Part shown: positions 42,931 through 50,310 of the stretch, piece after piece
Layout: every line of letters begins with the position of its first letter
Numbering within the stretch: position 1 is the first letter of the stretch
DNA from: Methanomicrobiaceae archaeon
Lineage (GTDB): Archaea > Halobacteriota > Methanomicrobia > Methanomicrobiales > Methanomicrobiaceae
Assembly (NCBI GenBank): GCA_016926855.1
Contig: JAFGNT010000001.1
Coordinates: 1 to 50,310 of the forward strand
DNA length: 50,310 nucleotides
Reading direction: 5' to 3'
Position numbers and translations under genes: made by a program
The notes under the pieces: generated by a model
Told to the model about the DNA's origin: nothing
What the model saw: the letters and a program-made list of their open reading frames with translations, nothing else
The model's database searches: none

Positions 42931-43244
42931 GGTGTATTCGTCCCGTTAAAACTCAGGTGGCGGCCCCTGCCGGAGCCGTCCCCGGAGAATAATCCGCCGG
43001 CCGCTACGTCCTCCCGCTCTTCTTCGTGTATTTATATGATGGTCCGAGTGACCTAATAAATAATGTGCATTCCGGCATGCCTTCTCCACGGTCCTGTCGC
43101 CCGGTTTCAAGAAAGCCTTTAGTGTTAGTCCGGATTCCCGCCTGATTTCACCGAAATTGTAACTGAAAAAAATGAAATCCCGGAAGGCGGCATTAAATGA
43201 TAATGTATATTAGTCTGGGTGCAATAATACTCAAGTGAGGTGAA
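42931..43244 (+). promoter_or_regulatory. Intergenic region upstream of mer
   Basis: A 314-nt divergent gap with no credible gene. An inverted repeat GATTTCA (43144-43150) / TGAAATC (43173-43179) lies upstream of a TATA-like AATGTATATTAG (about 43203-43214). The latter predicts a mer transcript with a leader of only about 10 nt. GAGGTGA immediately before ATG 43245 is the ribosome binding site. Confidence 0.5.
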
Positions 43245-44237
43245 ATGCCTTTGTCATATGGAATAGAATTTGTGCCAGGAAACATTAACGTCAAGCAGGT
43301 AGTGAATTACTGCAAACTTGCAGAATCCAAGGATATCGATTTTGCATGGATTACCAACCACTACAATAACCGCCACTGCTACCCGACCCTTGCGATGATC
43401 GCTGCCAACACGGACAGCATCAAGATGGGCCCCGGTATCATGAACACTTTTACCGACACTCCCGCCGCAATTGCGTCCTTCATGTGCACCCTTAACGAGA
43501 TCTCCGACGGCCGCGCCGTCCTCGGTATCGGACCCGGTGACCTCTCCACGCTCCCCAAGCTCGCAATCGGTGGTGCAAAGCCCGTTGCCCGCCTGAAGGA
43601 AGGTATCGAACAGATCCGGAAACTCTGTGCCGGCGAAGAGGTCAAGAAGACCGGTGCAATGGAGTTCTTTGACTACGACGGTGCGAAGCTGACAGGTGTC
43701 CAGCTGCCCGGAAAGAAGGGCATCCCCGTCTACGTCGGTGCACAGGGGCCCAAGATGCTCGAGCTCGCCGGTGAGGTCGGTGAAGGATCGCTCATCAACG
43801 CATCCAACCCGAAGGACTTCGAGATCGCCATCCCGATCATCAAGGCAGCCGAGGCAGCCGCAGGCCGCAAGGGCCACGATGTCGGTGCCTACACTGCAGT
43901 CTCAATCGACAAGAACGAGAAGAAGGCACGGAACGCAGCAAAGATTGTTGCAGCATTCATCGCAGCAGGCTCCCCGCCGCCCCTTCTCCAGCGCCACGGC
44001 CTTGACCTGAACAACGTTGCGAAGATCAAGGAAGCCCTTGCAGCATTCGACTTCAGGACCGTCGGCGGTCTCGTCGGTGACAAGGAGATCGAAGCATTCA
44101 CCATTGCGGGAACGCCCGACGTGGTCCAGCAGAAGTGCGAGGACCTCATGAAGGCCGGTGTGACGCAGGTTATCTTCGGATCACCGCTCGGCCCCAACAT
44201 GACCGACTCCATCCGCCTGCTTGGCAAGATCATTTAA
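43245..44237 (+). CDS. mer: F420-dependent methylenetetrahydromethanopterin reductase
   Basis: Reduces methylene-H4MPT to methyl-H4MPT with F420H2 in the CO2-to-methane pathway. The 330-residue bacterial luciferase-family barrel has MPLSYGIEFVPG, WITNHYNNRHCYPTLAMIAANT, GPGIMNTFTDTPA, RAVLGIGPGDL, VYVGAQGPKMLELAGEVGEGSLIN, all typical of Mer. Codon choice looks strongly biased toward C/G-ending codons, fitting high expression. Its methyl product feeds the Mtr complex encoded at the start of the window. Confidence 0.97.
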   Translation: MPLSYGIEFVPGNINVKQVVNYCKLAESKDIDFAWITNHYNNRHCYPTLAMIAANTDSIKMGPGIMNTFTDTPAAIASFMCTLNEISDGRAVLGIGPGDLSTLPKLAIGGAKPVARLKEGIEQIRKLCAGEEVKKTGAMEFFDYDGAKLTGVQLPGKKGIPVYVGAQGPKMLELAGEVGEGSLINASNPKDFEIAIPIIKAAEAAAGRKGHDVGAYTAVSIDKNEKKARNAAKIVAAFIAAGSPPPLLQRHGLDLNNVAKIKEALAAFDFRTVGGLVGDKEIEAFTIAGTPDVVQQKCEDLMKAGVTQVIFGSPLGPNMTDSIRLLGKII

Positions 44238-44425
44238 GCGGGATACCAAAACTCTCCTTTTTTCTCTCTCAGAAACGTTCATTTCCCTATTCGAAACGGC
44301 CGCATTCTTTCATTCACATGGCTCTTTTGCCGGGCATCTTATTTCCCCCCAAAAAAACCGCATCCTTTTTCTGGTTTCTGCTGCCAGTAACAGATACCAA
44401 TTCCCGGGAGTGCTGATCGTAGCAG

Positions 44426-45343
44426 ATGTTTTCTATCGTCGAGATCCGGACGGGCAGAGGAACGGTGCAGTACCGTCGCGAACTGCTGACGGGTTTTCAG
44501 TGCAGGATCAGCACTGAACGGAAACGCCGGTGCATTGATCAGGAACCGCTTGCCGCTCTGTCCGGGGAAGCGGACTGCCCTTTTTGTCCGGGGCAGATTG
44601 ACACTGCGACTCCCCGGTTCCCTGACGGATCGCGCATACACCGCGGGGAGAGCATTACTTTTCCGAATCTCTATCCTTTTGCCGCCTTTCATACGGTTAC
44701 CGTGATTACCCGTGCCCACTCGGTCTCCCGGTTCAGCCCGAAACAGCTCTCTGACGCATTGCACGGGCAGCTCGAATCCCTGTGCGGGTATGACGGGTAC
44801 GCGAGCATCAACTGGAATTATCTCCCGTCAGCCGGAGCAAGCCTCGCCCATCCCCATATGCAGGGAGTGGCCGATGCCCTCCCCTCGTCACGAGCCGGGC
44901 GATATATAACTGAAAGCCACCGGCACCGGCTGACAACCGGCAGGATCTACTGGGACGAACTGCGGGAGCATGAATCGGGATCCGACCGGTTCCTCTTCGG
45001 CGAAGAAATCCAGTGGATTGCGAGCGCCGTGCCCGTCGGTGAGAAGGAGATCCGCGGGCTCCTTCCAATCCGGACACCTGACGAATTCGGTCCTTATATC
45101 GAAACATTTGCATCCGATCTGCTCCGCATCCTTGATCTCTACCGGGATACCGGCACGCATGCATGTAATATGTCCCTGTTTTTTGACAGGAACGGGTATG
45201 ATTCGGGATTCCGGGCATTCTGTTCGATAATCGCCCGCATCAATCCCAATCCTTCGTCGACAAGCGATTCTGCATTTATGGAGCGCCTCCATCTCGAACC
45301 GCTCATTCTCACGCTTCCCGAGGACCTGGGCAGGATGCTCTAA
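44426..45343 (+). CDS. Galactose-1-phosphate uridylyltransferase-like protein (HIT superfamily)
   Basis: A 305-residue GalT-like nucleotidyltransferase. CPFCPG (51-56) is a zinc site, the first half has FPNLYPFAAFHTVTVITRAH, and the nucleophilic histidine lies in AHPHMQG (His142-x-His144-x-Gln146), as in GalT and ADP-glucose phosphorylases. The second half is weakly conserved. It probably transfers an NMP moiety onto a sugar phosphate for surface glycans or sugar metabolism. The substrate cannot be read from the sequence, and no other galactose gene is nearby. Confidence 0.82.
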   Translation: MFSIVEIRTGRGTVQYRRELLTGFQCRISTERKRRCIDQEPLAALSGEADCPFCPGQIDTATPRFPDGSRIHRGESITFPNLYPFAAFHTVTVITRAHSVSRFSPKQLSDALHGQLESLCGYDGYASINWNYLPSAGASLAHPHMQGVADALPSSRAGRYITESHRHRLTTGRIYWDELREHESGSDRFLFGEEIQWIASAVPVGEKEIRGLLPIRTPDEFGPYIETFASDLLRILDLYRDTGTHACNMSLFFDRNGYDSGFRAFCSIIARINPNPSSTSDSAFMERLHLEPLILTLPEDLGRML

Positions 45344-45428
45344 GCGCTGAACGACGGGATCCGGGGCCGAAAGGACCACCTCACAAGGATAACCGAAATT
45401 TCGGATCAGAGAAAAAAAGGGAGTGTTT

Positions 45429-46268
45429 TTACTCGGGTTTGCTGATGAGCGCCGTCTTGGAGACGAGAGTCCCATCATTTTTGTGTGGTTTTCGGACCAC
45501 TCCGTCTACACCCTTCTCAATTTCGCGTGCCTCGTCGCAGAGTAGCGCCGCGACGCGCATCATCTCGTGGGCGCTCGCGACAATCGGGACGTAGTTTTCG
45601 AATCCCTTTGTCATGAAACAGCCCTTCACGTTCACCATCGCGACAGCCGCTGCAATTTCGAATGCTGCGCGGGCTTTTGCATAGGCGTAGGGGTTTGTGA
45701 ATTCGTTGGCAACTGCCTTGTCCGCGGTCATGACAATCTTCGGGAGTACGAGGTCCGCACCCTTCTTGCCTGCCTTGACCTGGTCGATAACCTCATCGAT
45801 TGCAAGCTGCATCTTCCGGAATGCACCGGTGATCGAGAGCACCTTGACAAGGTTTCCGTTGTAGTCCGCCATCTCGATGGGGTCGAGGAATTCGCGGCGG
45901 GCGCCGATCATCGAGTCTGCCTTCTGGATGATGTACCCGAACCCGCTCTCCTTGAGGTCGGCCCATTCCTTCTTGGTGGTGACATCGTCGGTAATGACGA
46001 TGACGGGGATGCCTGCGGCCTTGAGTGCTTCGCGTGCTCCGGTGGGTCCGGGAAGAACGCCGTTCGGGGAGACAACGATCGCAAAGTCGGGGCCATATGC
46101 CGTGAGGTTGCTTACGACACGGTCCACGTCTTCGACTTCGAGCTTGGTTCCGCTCGTTGCCATGAAGGTCTGCATATCGGTCCTGTCAGCACGCTCGTCG
46201 AGCAGAAGCTCGACCATCACACCGCTTGCAATGTTGCCTAATTTCGCTACTCCGACTTTAATTACCAT
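45429..46268 (-). CDS. mtd: F420-dependent methylenetetrahydromethanopterin dehydrogenase
   Basis: Reduces methenyl-H4MPT to methylene-H4MPT with F420H2, the step before Mer. ATG 46268 follows GAGAGGTGTTAAA; the longer in-frame form starting at 46283 is not preferred. [46 protein letters not shown] and [13 protein letters not shown] are Mtd signatures. Length 279 residues is normal. GTTTATATTTC at about 46312-46322 is its TATA box. It is divergent from tfx, sharing a 136-nt promoter region. Confidence 0.97.
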   Translation of the reverse strand: MVIKVGVAKLGNIASGVMVELLLDERADRTDMQTFMATSGTKLEVEDVDRVVSNLTAYGPDFAIVVSPNGVLPGPTGAREALKAAGIPVIVITDDVTTKKEWADLKESGFGYIIQKADSMIGARREFLDPIEMADYNGNLVKVLSITGAFRKMQLAIDEVIDQVKAGKKGADLVLPKIVMTADKAVANEFTNPYAYAKARAAFEIAAAVAMVNVKGCFMTKGFENYVPIVASAHEMMRVAALLCDEAREIEKGVDGVVRKPHKNDGTLVSKTALISKPE

Positions 46269-46311
46269 TTTAACACCTCTCAACTATGAGAACAACACAG
46301 TATCATTCAGT

Positions 46312-46322
46312 TGAAATATAAA
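46312..46322 (-). promoter_or_regulatory. TATA box of mtd
   Basis: On the minus strand GTTTATATTTC lies about 45-55 nt upstream of the mtd start, predicting a leader of ~20 nt containing GAGAGGTG. The divergent tfx promoter (GTTTAAG, about 46374-46380) lies 26 nt or so before the tfx ATG. Confidence 0.55.
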
Positions 46323-46404
46323 CGTTTTGAAACGCGATTTTTTTTGGCGATAGGGCGGTATGTTAAGGAAAAGTGTTTAAGTTCACAAAGAGAGATCCTC
46401 CCTG

Positions 46405-46809
46405 ATGAAAGAGGGGCTACTCACCGAACGGCAGAAGGAAGTGTTGCGGTACCGGAAAAAGGGGTTGACCCAGCAGCAGATCGCAGATCTGATCTCGACC
46501 TCGAAGGCGAATGTCTGCACAGTCGAAAAAGCTGCCGTCGAAAACATCCGAAAAGCGAAAGAAACGCTTGAATTCCTCTATACACTTGATGCTGCGCACC
46601 TGTGCACGATCAAATCGGGCACGGACCTGCTTGATGCGGCAAAAGATATCTTTTCATCGGCGGAAACTCTGGGCATTAAGGTCAAGTATGATACCATCAG
46701 CCTCGCAAACAGGCTGCGGGAGTCAAATCCGGAACGATTCCGTGCCCGGTATATCCGTGAGGATATTGACGTCTATATAAACGAGGACGGCGAGCTGTAC
46801 TTCGGCTGA
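46405..46809 (+). CDS. tfx: Tfx-family DNA-binding protein
   Basis: A 134-residue regulator matching Tfx, first described as binding the promoter region of the fmd operon (formylmethanofuran dehydrogenase) in Methanothermobacter. The N-terminal helix-turn-helix is clear (LLTERQKEVLRYRKKGLTQQQIADLISTSKANVCTVEKAAVENI), followed by a second domain (KVKYDTISLANRLRE, IREDIDVYINEDGELYFG). No ribosome binding site precedes the ATG, while a TATA-like GTTTAAG sits ~26 nt upstream, so the message is probably leaderless. It diverges from mtd, a possible target. Confidence 0.92.
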   Translation: MKEGLLTERQKEVLRYRKKGLTQQQIADLISTSKANVCTVEKAAVENIRKAKETLEFLYTLDAAHLCTIKSGTDLLDAAKDIFSSAETLGIKVKYDTISLANRLRESNPERFRARYIREDIDVYINEDGELYFG

Positions 46810-46883
46810 AACCGCGATGCCTGACCTGAATCCCTCCCCGGCGTCCCTGTCCGGACAGCCCGCACCGGAGGTTTTAGGCAAGA

Positions 46884-46981
46884 TTTATATTCGTTTCGGG
46901 CTAATATTAAGGAAACCGTTATGAAGTCATCCTCCGGCAGGAGGGGGATTCGGGCCTGAAAAAACCCCTTTTACCCTTTTT
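46884..46981 (+). promoter_or_regulatory. TATA element followed by a short leader with hairpin and T-run
   Basis: TTTATATT at 46884-46891 predicts transcription from about 46912. Downstream, an ATG at 46921 opens a 12-codon frame (MKSSSGRRGIRA) behind AAGGAAACC. It contains a CCTCC-GGCA-GGAGG hairpin and is followed by two T-rich stretches ending at 46981. This could be a small RNA or the start of a longer transcript. It is the only clear promoter between tfx and rpl3. Confidence 0.45.
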
Positions 46982-46984
46982 GTC

Positions 46985-47512
46985 CGAACAGAGGCACGCG
47001 AGCCGAATGGTTCGGTGGCGAGAGAGTTCTTTCGCATGCTCATATCCGGGAATACCCGCAGCATGGCTGCGGGGCGATACCGAGAAGGAGTTGTGTTCAC
47101 CAGAACACAACGGGCTGACAGACGTAGGATCTGATCGGGACGCAATCGGGTGGACGTTTCTGTGCAAACGAGCCCGGGTCCGGCGGGTAATGAGATACCT
47201 GCAGAGGACGCGCCCCACAATCAGGATCTGTTCGCGAGACGTGGTACATGCTGGTGCACACCAGCCACCATACCATACCGGACCGTTTCATGCCAGGTGC
47301 GTGGTCAGGCATAATGCATGCCATCCACCGGGCAGAAATGGTACACACAACCGGCGCGGAGTCGGTTACACTTCAGTCGGACAATTCACGCAAATTGTTC
47401 CGTCTCGGACGTTATCATCACGTGCAGGCGGGACGAGAGGAAGCGTCCCGCTCCACGGGCACGCGCGGACACACGCGCTGCCGAGAGTGCCGTTACAGTA
47501 ATGGCATGATTT
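46985..47512 (+). ncRNA. Candidate large structured RNA (or rpl3 operon leader)
   Basis: About 530 nt with no protein-like frame but a dense series of local hairpins. Clear ones are: GCCGAA/TTCGGT (47002-47016); CCCGCAGC-ATG-GCTGCGGG (47055-47073); GTTGTGTTC-ACCA-GAACACAAC (47090-47111); CGTTT/AAACG (47155-47170); GCGGGTA/TACCTGC (47183-47202); GCTGGT-GCAC-ACCAGC with outer TGGTA/TACCA (47242-47275). Others are: GTGG..GGCAT/ATGCC..CCAC (47301-47328); ACAATT/AATTGT (47381-47398); GCGGGACG/CGTCCCGC (47428-47451); GGCA-c-GCGCG/CGCGCTGCC (47458-47482); TGCCGTTA-CAG-TAATGGCA (47488-47506). The G-U pairs fit the plus strand only. It matches no SRP, RNase P or rRNA motif I know. Confidence 0.5.
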
Positions 47513-47545
47513 CTCCCTCCAGACCAGAAAAGGATTGATTGAACC

Positions 47546-48556
47546 ATGGGAGCATCAAGACCGCGCAGGGGTTCACTTGCGTATAGTCCCCGGAAACGTG
47601 CAAAAAGCCAGGTACCACGGTACGGCGCATGGCCAGAGCACACGGGAGAACCAGTACTGCAGGGATTTGCAGGATATAAGGTTGGGATGACGCATGTCAT
47701 CATGGTCGACGACCATCACTTCAGCCCGACCGAAGGCAAGGATATCATGGTCCCGGTCACGATTGTCGAGATTCCTCCGATGAAAGTGGCGGCAGTCAGG
47801 GTATATTCGAAGGACACCTACGGCAAGCATGCGCTGGCCGAGGCATGGGCGGCGTCGCTCGATGCATCACTCGGTAACCGCATCACGCTTCCGAAGAAAC
47901 ACAGTACCGAAGATGCACTTGCGGCGATCCGGAAGGCCGCCGAAAGCGATGATATCTTCGAAGTCTTTGTCCTGACCTATACCCAGCCCTCACTGATTAC
48001 CGGTGTGCCGAAGAAGGTGCCCGACCTTATGGAAATGCGGGTCGCAGGCGGAAGCATCGCCGAGCGGGTCGAGTATGCAGCCTCGCTGCTGGGCCAGGAG
48101 ATCGAGATTGGATCCGTCATCAAGACCGGCCAGTATGTCGATATCACCGCGATTACCACCGGTAAGGGAACGCAGGGTGCCGTCAAGCGATGGGGTATCC
48201 AGGTCCGGAAACACAAGCATGCCCGTGGTGGAAAAAAGCGCCACATCGGCAACCTGGGCCCGTGGACTCCGCACCATGTCCGGTGGCAGGTCCCGCAGGT
48301 TGGCCAGATGGGGTACCAGCAGCGGACCGAGTTCAACAAGCGCGTCCTGAAGGTCGGCGAAAAAAGCGACAACATCAACCCAGACGGAGGATTCCTCCAC
48401 TACGGCCTTGTACGCAACCGGTATGTGATGATTAAGGGATCTATCCCGGGACCTACAAAGCGTCTCATCCGTATCAGGCCTGCCATACGCCAGCGTGAAC
48501 ATGTCGAACGCATTCCCGCAATCCAGTATGTGAGTCTGCGGAGTATGCAGGGGTGA
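47546..48556 (+). CDS. rpl3: 50S ribosomal protein L3
   Basis: The 336-residue archaeal/eukaryotic-type L3. The N-terminal [58 protein letters not shown] and [27 protein letters not shown] are diagnostic. It binds 23S rRNA and heads the L3-L4-L23-L2-S19 cluster. No strong Shine-Dalgarno sequence precedes ATG 47546 (AAGGATTGATT only), and the 25 nt between the hairpin-rich region and the start contain no TATA element. The promoter may therefore lie far upstream. Confidence 0.97.
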   Translation: MGASRPRRGSLAYSPRKRAKSQVPRYGAWPEHTGEPVLQGFAGYKVGMTHVIMVDDHHFSPTEGKDIMVPVTIVEIPPMKVAAVRVYSKDTYGKHALAEAWAASLDASLGNRITLPKKHSTEDALAAIRKAAESDDIFEVFVLTYTQPSLITGVPKKVPDLMEMRVAGGSIAERVEYAASLLGQEIEIGSVIKTGQYVDITAITTGKGTQGAVKRWGIQVRKHKHARGGKKRHIGNLGPWTPHHVRWQVPQVGQMGYQQRTEFNKRVLKVGEKSDNINPDGGFLHYGLVRNRYVMIKGSIPGPTKRLIRIRPAIRQREHVERIPAIQYVSLRSMQG

Positions 48557-48563
48557 ATGAGCG

Positions 48564-49310
48564 ATGAAAGCACAGGTTAAAACACTTGAGGGCAGTGACG
48601 TTCGCGAAATCGATCTTCCCGCAGTCTTTGCAGAAGATTACCGCCCCGATATGATCAAGCGTGCAGTACTGGCGCTCCAGAGCACCCGGTACCAGCCCCA
48701 CGGGACCAACCCCCTCGCGGGCCTCCGGACGTCGGCTGAATCATGGGGGAGCGGGCGCGGTGTCTCGCAGATACCCCGTATAAAGAACGGATCGCGTGTC
48801 GCACGGGTGCCTCAGGCAGTCGGCGGACGGGCAGCACACCCGCCGAAGGTTGAGAAGATCCTTGTTCGGAAAGTCAACAAGCAGGAAAAGCGGAAAGCAA
48901 TTCGTTCCGCTATTGCCGCGACAATGAATCCCGACCTGGTGGCATCACGCGGTCACCGGACGACGAGCGGCTGCTCGGTCGTGGTGGAGGACAGTTTCGA
49001 GGAGATTTCCCGAACTTCTGAGGTCATTGCCGCACTGCAGGCACTCGGTATGTACGAGGATGTCGAACGCTCGAAGGGGAGCAAAAAAGTCCGGGCGGGC
49101 AGAGGCAAAATGCGCGGCCGGCGATACAAGCAGCGGAAAAGCCTGCTCATTGTGACCGCCACCTCACCGCTTCTTGCCGGGAGAAACCTTGCCGGCGTCG
49201 ATACGGTCAGTGTCGACCAGCTCAACGTCGAACTTCTTGCACCCGGCACGCACGCGGGCAGGCTGACCGTCTGGACCGAGGGTGCTATCCGGAAACTGGA
49301 GGCGATGTGA
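48564..49310 (+). CDS. rpl4: 50S ribosomal protein L4 (eukaryal L4/L1 type)
   Basis: 248 residues, archaeal L4. The N-terminus MKAQVKTLEGSDVREIDLPAVF, the loop segment SWGSGRGVSQIPRIKNGSR and RAGRGKMRGRRYKQRKSLLIV are typical; the long basic loop reaches into the exit tunnel of the large subunit. It starts 8 nt after rpl3 and ends one base before rpl23, consistent with one transcript. Confidence 0.97.
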   Translation: MKAQVKTLEGSDVREIDLPAVFAEDYRPDMIKRAVLALQSTRYQPHGTNPLAGLRTSAESWGSGRGVSQIPRIKNGSRVARVPQAVGGRAAHPPKVEKILVRKVNKQEKRKAIRSAIAATMNPDLVASRGHRTTSGCSVVVEDSFEEISRTSEVIAALQALGMYEDVERSKGSKKVRAGRGKMRGRRYKQRKSLLIVTATSPLLAGRNLAGVDTVSVDQLNVELLAPGTHAGRLTVWTEGAIRKLEAM

Positions 49311-49559
49311 ATGATACTGAAGTATCCGTTCGTGACTGAAAAAGCCACTATGATCCTGGAAAAGGAAGGGAAACTCCAGTTTCTGGTGCGAAAGGAAGCG
49401 ACCAAAAAGGGAATCGCGCGTGATATCGAGGCGATGTTCGGAAAGGACGTCACCTCCGTCCGCACGATGATTACGATGAAGGGAGAGAAGAAGGCTGTCG
49501 TCGGTTTTTCCGACGAAAAGGCTGGAGAGGAGATTCTCAGCCGGCTTGGAATCATGTAG
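49311..49559 (+). CDS. rpl23: 50S ribosomal protein L23
   Basis: 82 residues, the short archaeal L23 that lines the tunnel exit and contacts SRP. It starts MILKYPFVTEKATMILEKEGKLQFLV and has MFGKDVTSVRTMIT and KKAVVGFSDEKAGEEILSRLGIM. It starts directly after the rpl4 stop and is followed by rpl2. Confidence 0.96.
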   Translation: MILKYPFVTEKATMILEKEGKLQFLVRKEATKKGIARDIEAMFGKDVTSVRTMITMKGEKKAVVGFSDEKAGEEILSRLGIM

Positions 49560-49568
49560 GTGGGGATT

Positions 49569-50282
49569 ATGGGAAAACGAATTATTTCACAGAACCGCGG
49601 GCGGGGAGGCCCCGTGTACAGGGCTCCGTCTCATAAATACAAGGCGGCACTCCGCCACCAGAAATTCGCGGGCACGGCGGTGAACGGGCGTATCATCGAT
49701 ATCGAACACGATCCCGCCCGCCACGCTCCCATTGCCCTTGTCCGTCTCGAGAACGGCACGAAGACCTACATGCTTGCCACGGAAGGCATCGGTGTTGACC
49801 AGGAAATCTCCTGGGGTGGCAGCACGGTCAAAAACGGCAACACCATGGCACTCCGCGATATTCCCGTCGGTGCATATGTCTGTAATATCGAAGCCCGTCC
49901 CGGTGACGGCGGTAAGTTCGTCCGTGCGGGCGGCGTGCAGGCACAGCTCATCGGCAAGGCGGAAGGGCGTGCAGGTGTGCGGATGCCGAGCGGCAAGAAC
50001 AAGTGGTTCAAGGAAACCTGTATGGCAACCGTCGGTATCGTCGCAGGCGGTGGCAGGGGCGAGAAACCCTTTGTCAAGGCCGGAAAGAAGTATCACAAGT
50101 TGAAATCCCAGGCACAGAAGTGGCCGAGAGTGAAGGGCGTCTGCATGAACGTCATCGACCATCCGTTCGGTGGCGGCGGGCACCAGCACTGCGGCAGACC
50201 GAAGACAGTCGCACGCGGCACATCGCCGGGCCGGAAGGTCGGGCACATCGCGGCACGGCGCACGGGAAAATGGAAGAAGTAA
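49569..50282 (+). CDS. rpl2: 50S ribosomal protein L2
   Basis: 237 residues, archaeal L2, essential for the peptidyl-transferase centre. GKRIISQNRGRGGPVYRAPSH, EHDPARHAPIALVR, GDGGKFVRAGGVQAQLIGK and the C-terminal MNVIDHPFGGGGHQHCGRPKT with the conserved histidine are present. ATG 49569 follows GGTGGGGATT; an in-frame GTG at 49560 is the alternative start. Nine nt separate it from rpl23 and 12 from rps19. Confidence 0.97.
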   Translation: MGKRIISQNRGRGGPVYRAPSHKYKAALRHQKFAGTAVNGRIIDIEHDPARHAPIALVRLENGTKTYMLATEGIGVDQEISWGGSTVKNGNTMALRDIPVGAYVCNIEARPGDGGKFVRAGGVQAQLIGKAEGRAGVRMPSGKNKWFKETCMATVGIVAGGGRGEKPFVKAGKKYHKLKSQAQKWPRVKGVCMNVIDHPFGGGGHQHCGRPKTVARGTSPGRKVGHIAARRTGKWKK

Positions 50283-50294
50283 GGGGGGTCGGAT

Positions 50295-50310
50295 ATGGCA
50301 AAAAAGACAC
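50295..50310 (+). CDS. rps19: 30S ribosomal protein S19 (start only, 3' partial)
   Basis: An ATG at 50295 opens a frame reading MAKKT to the window edge, behind GGGGGGTCGGAT. Archaeal S19 follows L2 in this cluster and often starts MAKK, so the identity rests mainly on gene order. Confidence 0.6.

Noticed and set aside
46980-47501. 173-codon frame over the hairpin-rich region
   Set aside because: The composition (Arg, His, Cys, Pro) and lack of any motif or ribosome binding site are unlike a protein, while the perfect stems explain the sequence better.
46985-47512. Region as SRP 7S RNA or RNase P RNA
   Set aside because: The SRP helix-8 core (GGAAGG with GCAGC) and the RNase P GAGGAAAGTC core are not found on either strand.
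1-50310. CRISPR arrays, insertion sequences, prophage
   Set aside because: I looked for regularly spaced repeats, transposase or integrase motifs and terminal inverted repeats and found none.

Overview
The window is chromosomal DNA of a hydrogenotrophic methanogen, most likely of the order Methanomicrobiales. The evidence is gene content: Mtr methyltransferase subunits at the left edge, F420-dependent Mer and Mtd, the Tfx regulator, archaeal shikimate-pathway entry enzymes (AroA'/AroB'), Cbf5, Nop5/fibrillarin, an NrpR-type regulator, a PGF-CTERM S-layer protein and an archaeal L3-L4-L23-L2-S19 ribosomal cluster. The DNA looks GC-rich and is densely packed, with many ATGA/GTGA start-stop overlaps. 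I saw no insertion sequence, prophage or CRISPR array.

Layout. 1-1.4 kb: end of the mtr operon (an apparent MtrA-MtrG fusion, then mtrH). 1.5-4.7 kb, minus strand: a HEAT-repeat protein and the NAD operon nadX-nadA-nadC, with a palindrome touching the nadX start codon. 5.0-14.1 kb, plus: a nine-gene aromatic operon (two AroA' paralogues, aroB', tyrA, pheA, aroA, an aroK-aroE fusion, aroC) ending in a MiaB-like methylthiotransferase; aroD and chorismate mutase are absent. 14.1-16.5 kb, minus: a metal ABC transporter. 16.8-20.4 kb: two proteins of unknown function, tRNA-Ile and indolepyruvate oxidoreductase iorAB. 20.6-22.8 kb: two paralogous putative lipoproteins ending in poly-Gly-Cys, each followed by a convergent DUF2085-type gene, one intact and one reduced to a fragment; then tRNA-Ser. 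22.8-30.1 kb: cbf5-hemD, a TctA-like permease, a Ca/Na antiporter, nop5-fibrillarin, a DUF1614-type membrane protein, a TIM-barrel protein and tRNA-Gln. 30.5-39.3 kb: cell-surface genes (S-layer protein, Ig-like/PEGA-like repeat protein, VWA protein) interrupted by AMP phosphorylase. 39.4-43 kb: tRNA-Arg, dcd, nrpR and a divergent tubulin/FtsZ-like gene with a long repeat-bearing tail. 43.2-46.8 kb: mer, a GalT-like gene, mtd and tfx. 46.8-47.5 kb: no credible gene but a series of near-perfect hairpins. 47.5 kb to the end: ribosomal proteins L3, L4, L23, L2 and the first codons of S19.

How it fits together. Mtd, Mer and Mtr catalyse consecutive steps of CO2-reducing methanogenesis, from methenyl- through methylene- and methyl-H4MPT to methyl-CoM, and Tfx is a DNA-binding protein linked to methanogenesis control. 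The aromatic operon makes Phe/Tyr precursors by the archaeal 6-deoxy-5-ketofructose-phosphate route, while iorAB handles aryl pyruvates in the same amino-acid economy.

The features I consider most worth a second look are the roughly 530-nt hairpin-rich region upstream of rpl3 (a candidate large structured RNA or an unusually long ribosomal leader), the duplicated poly-Gly-Cys lipoprotein/DUF2085 module, the divergent tubulin-like protein, and the MtrA-MtrG and AroK-AroE fusions. All family assignments are from memory of sequence motifs; no database search was possible.
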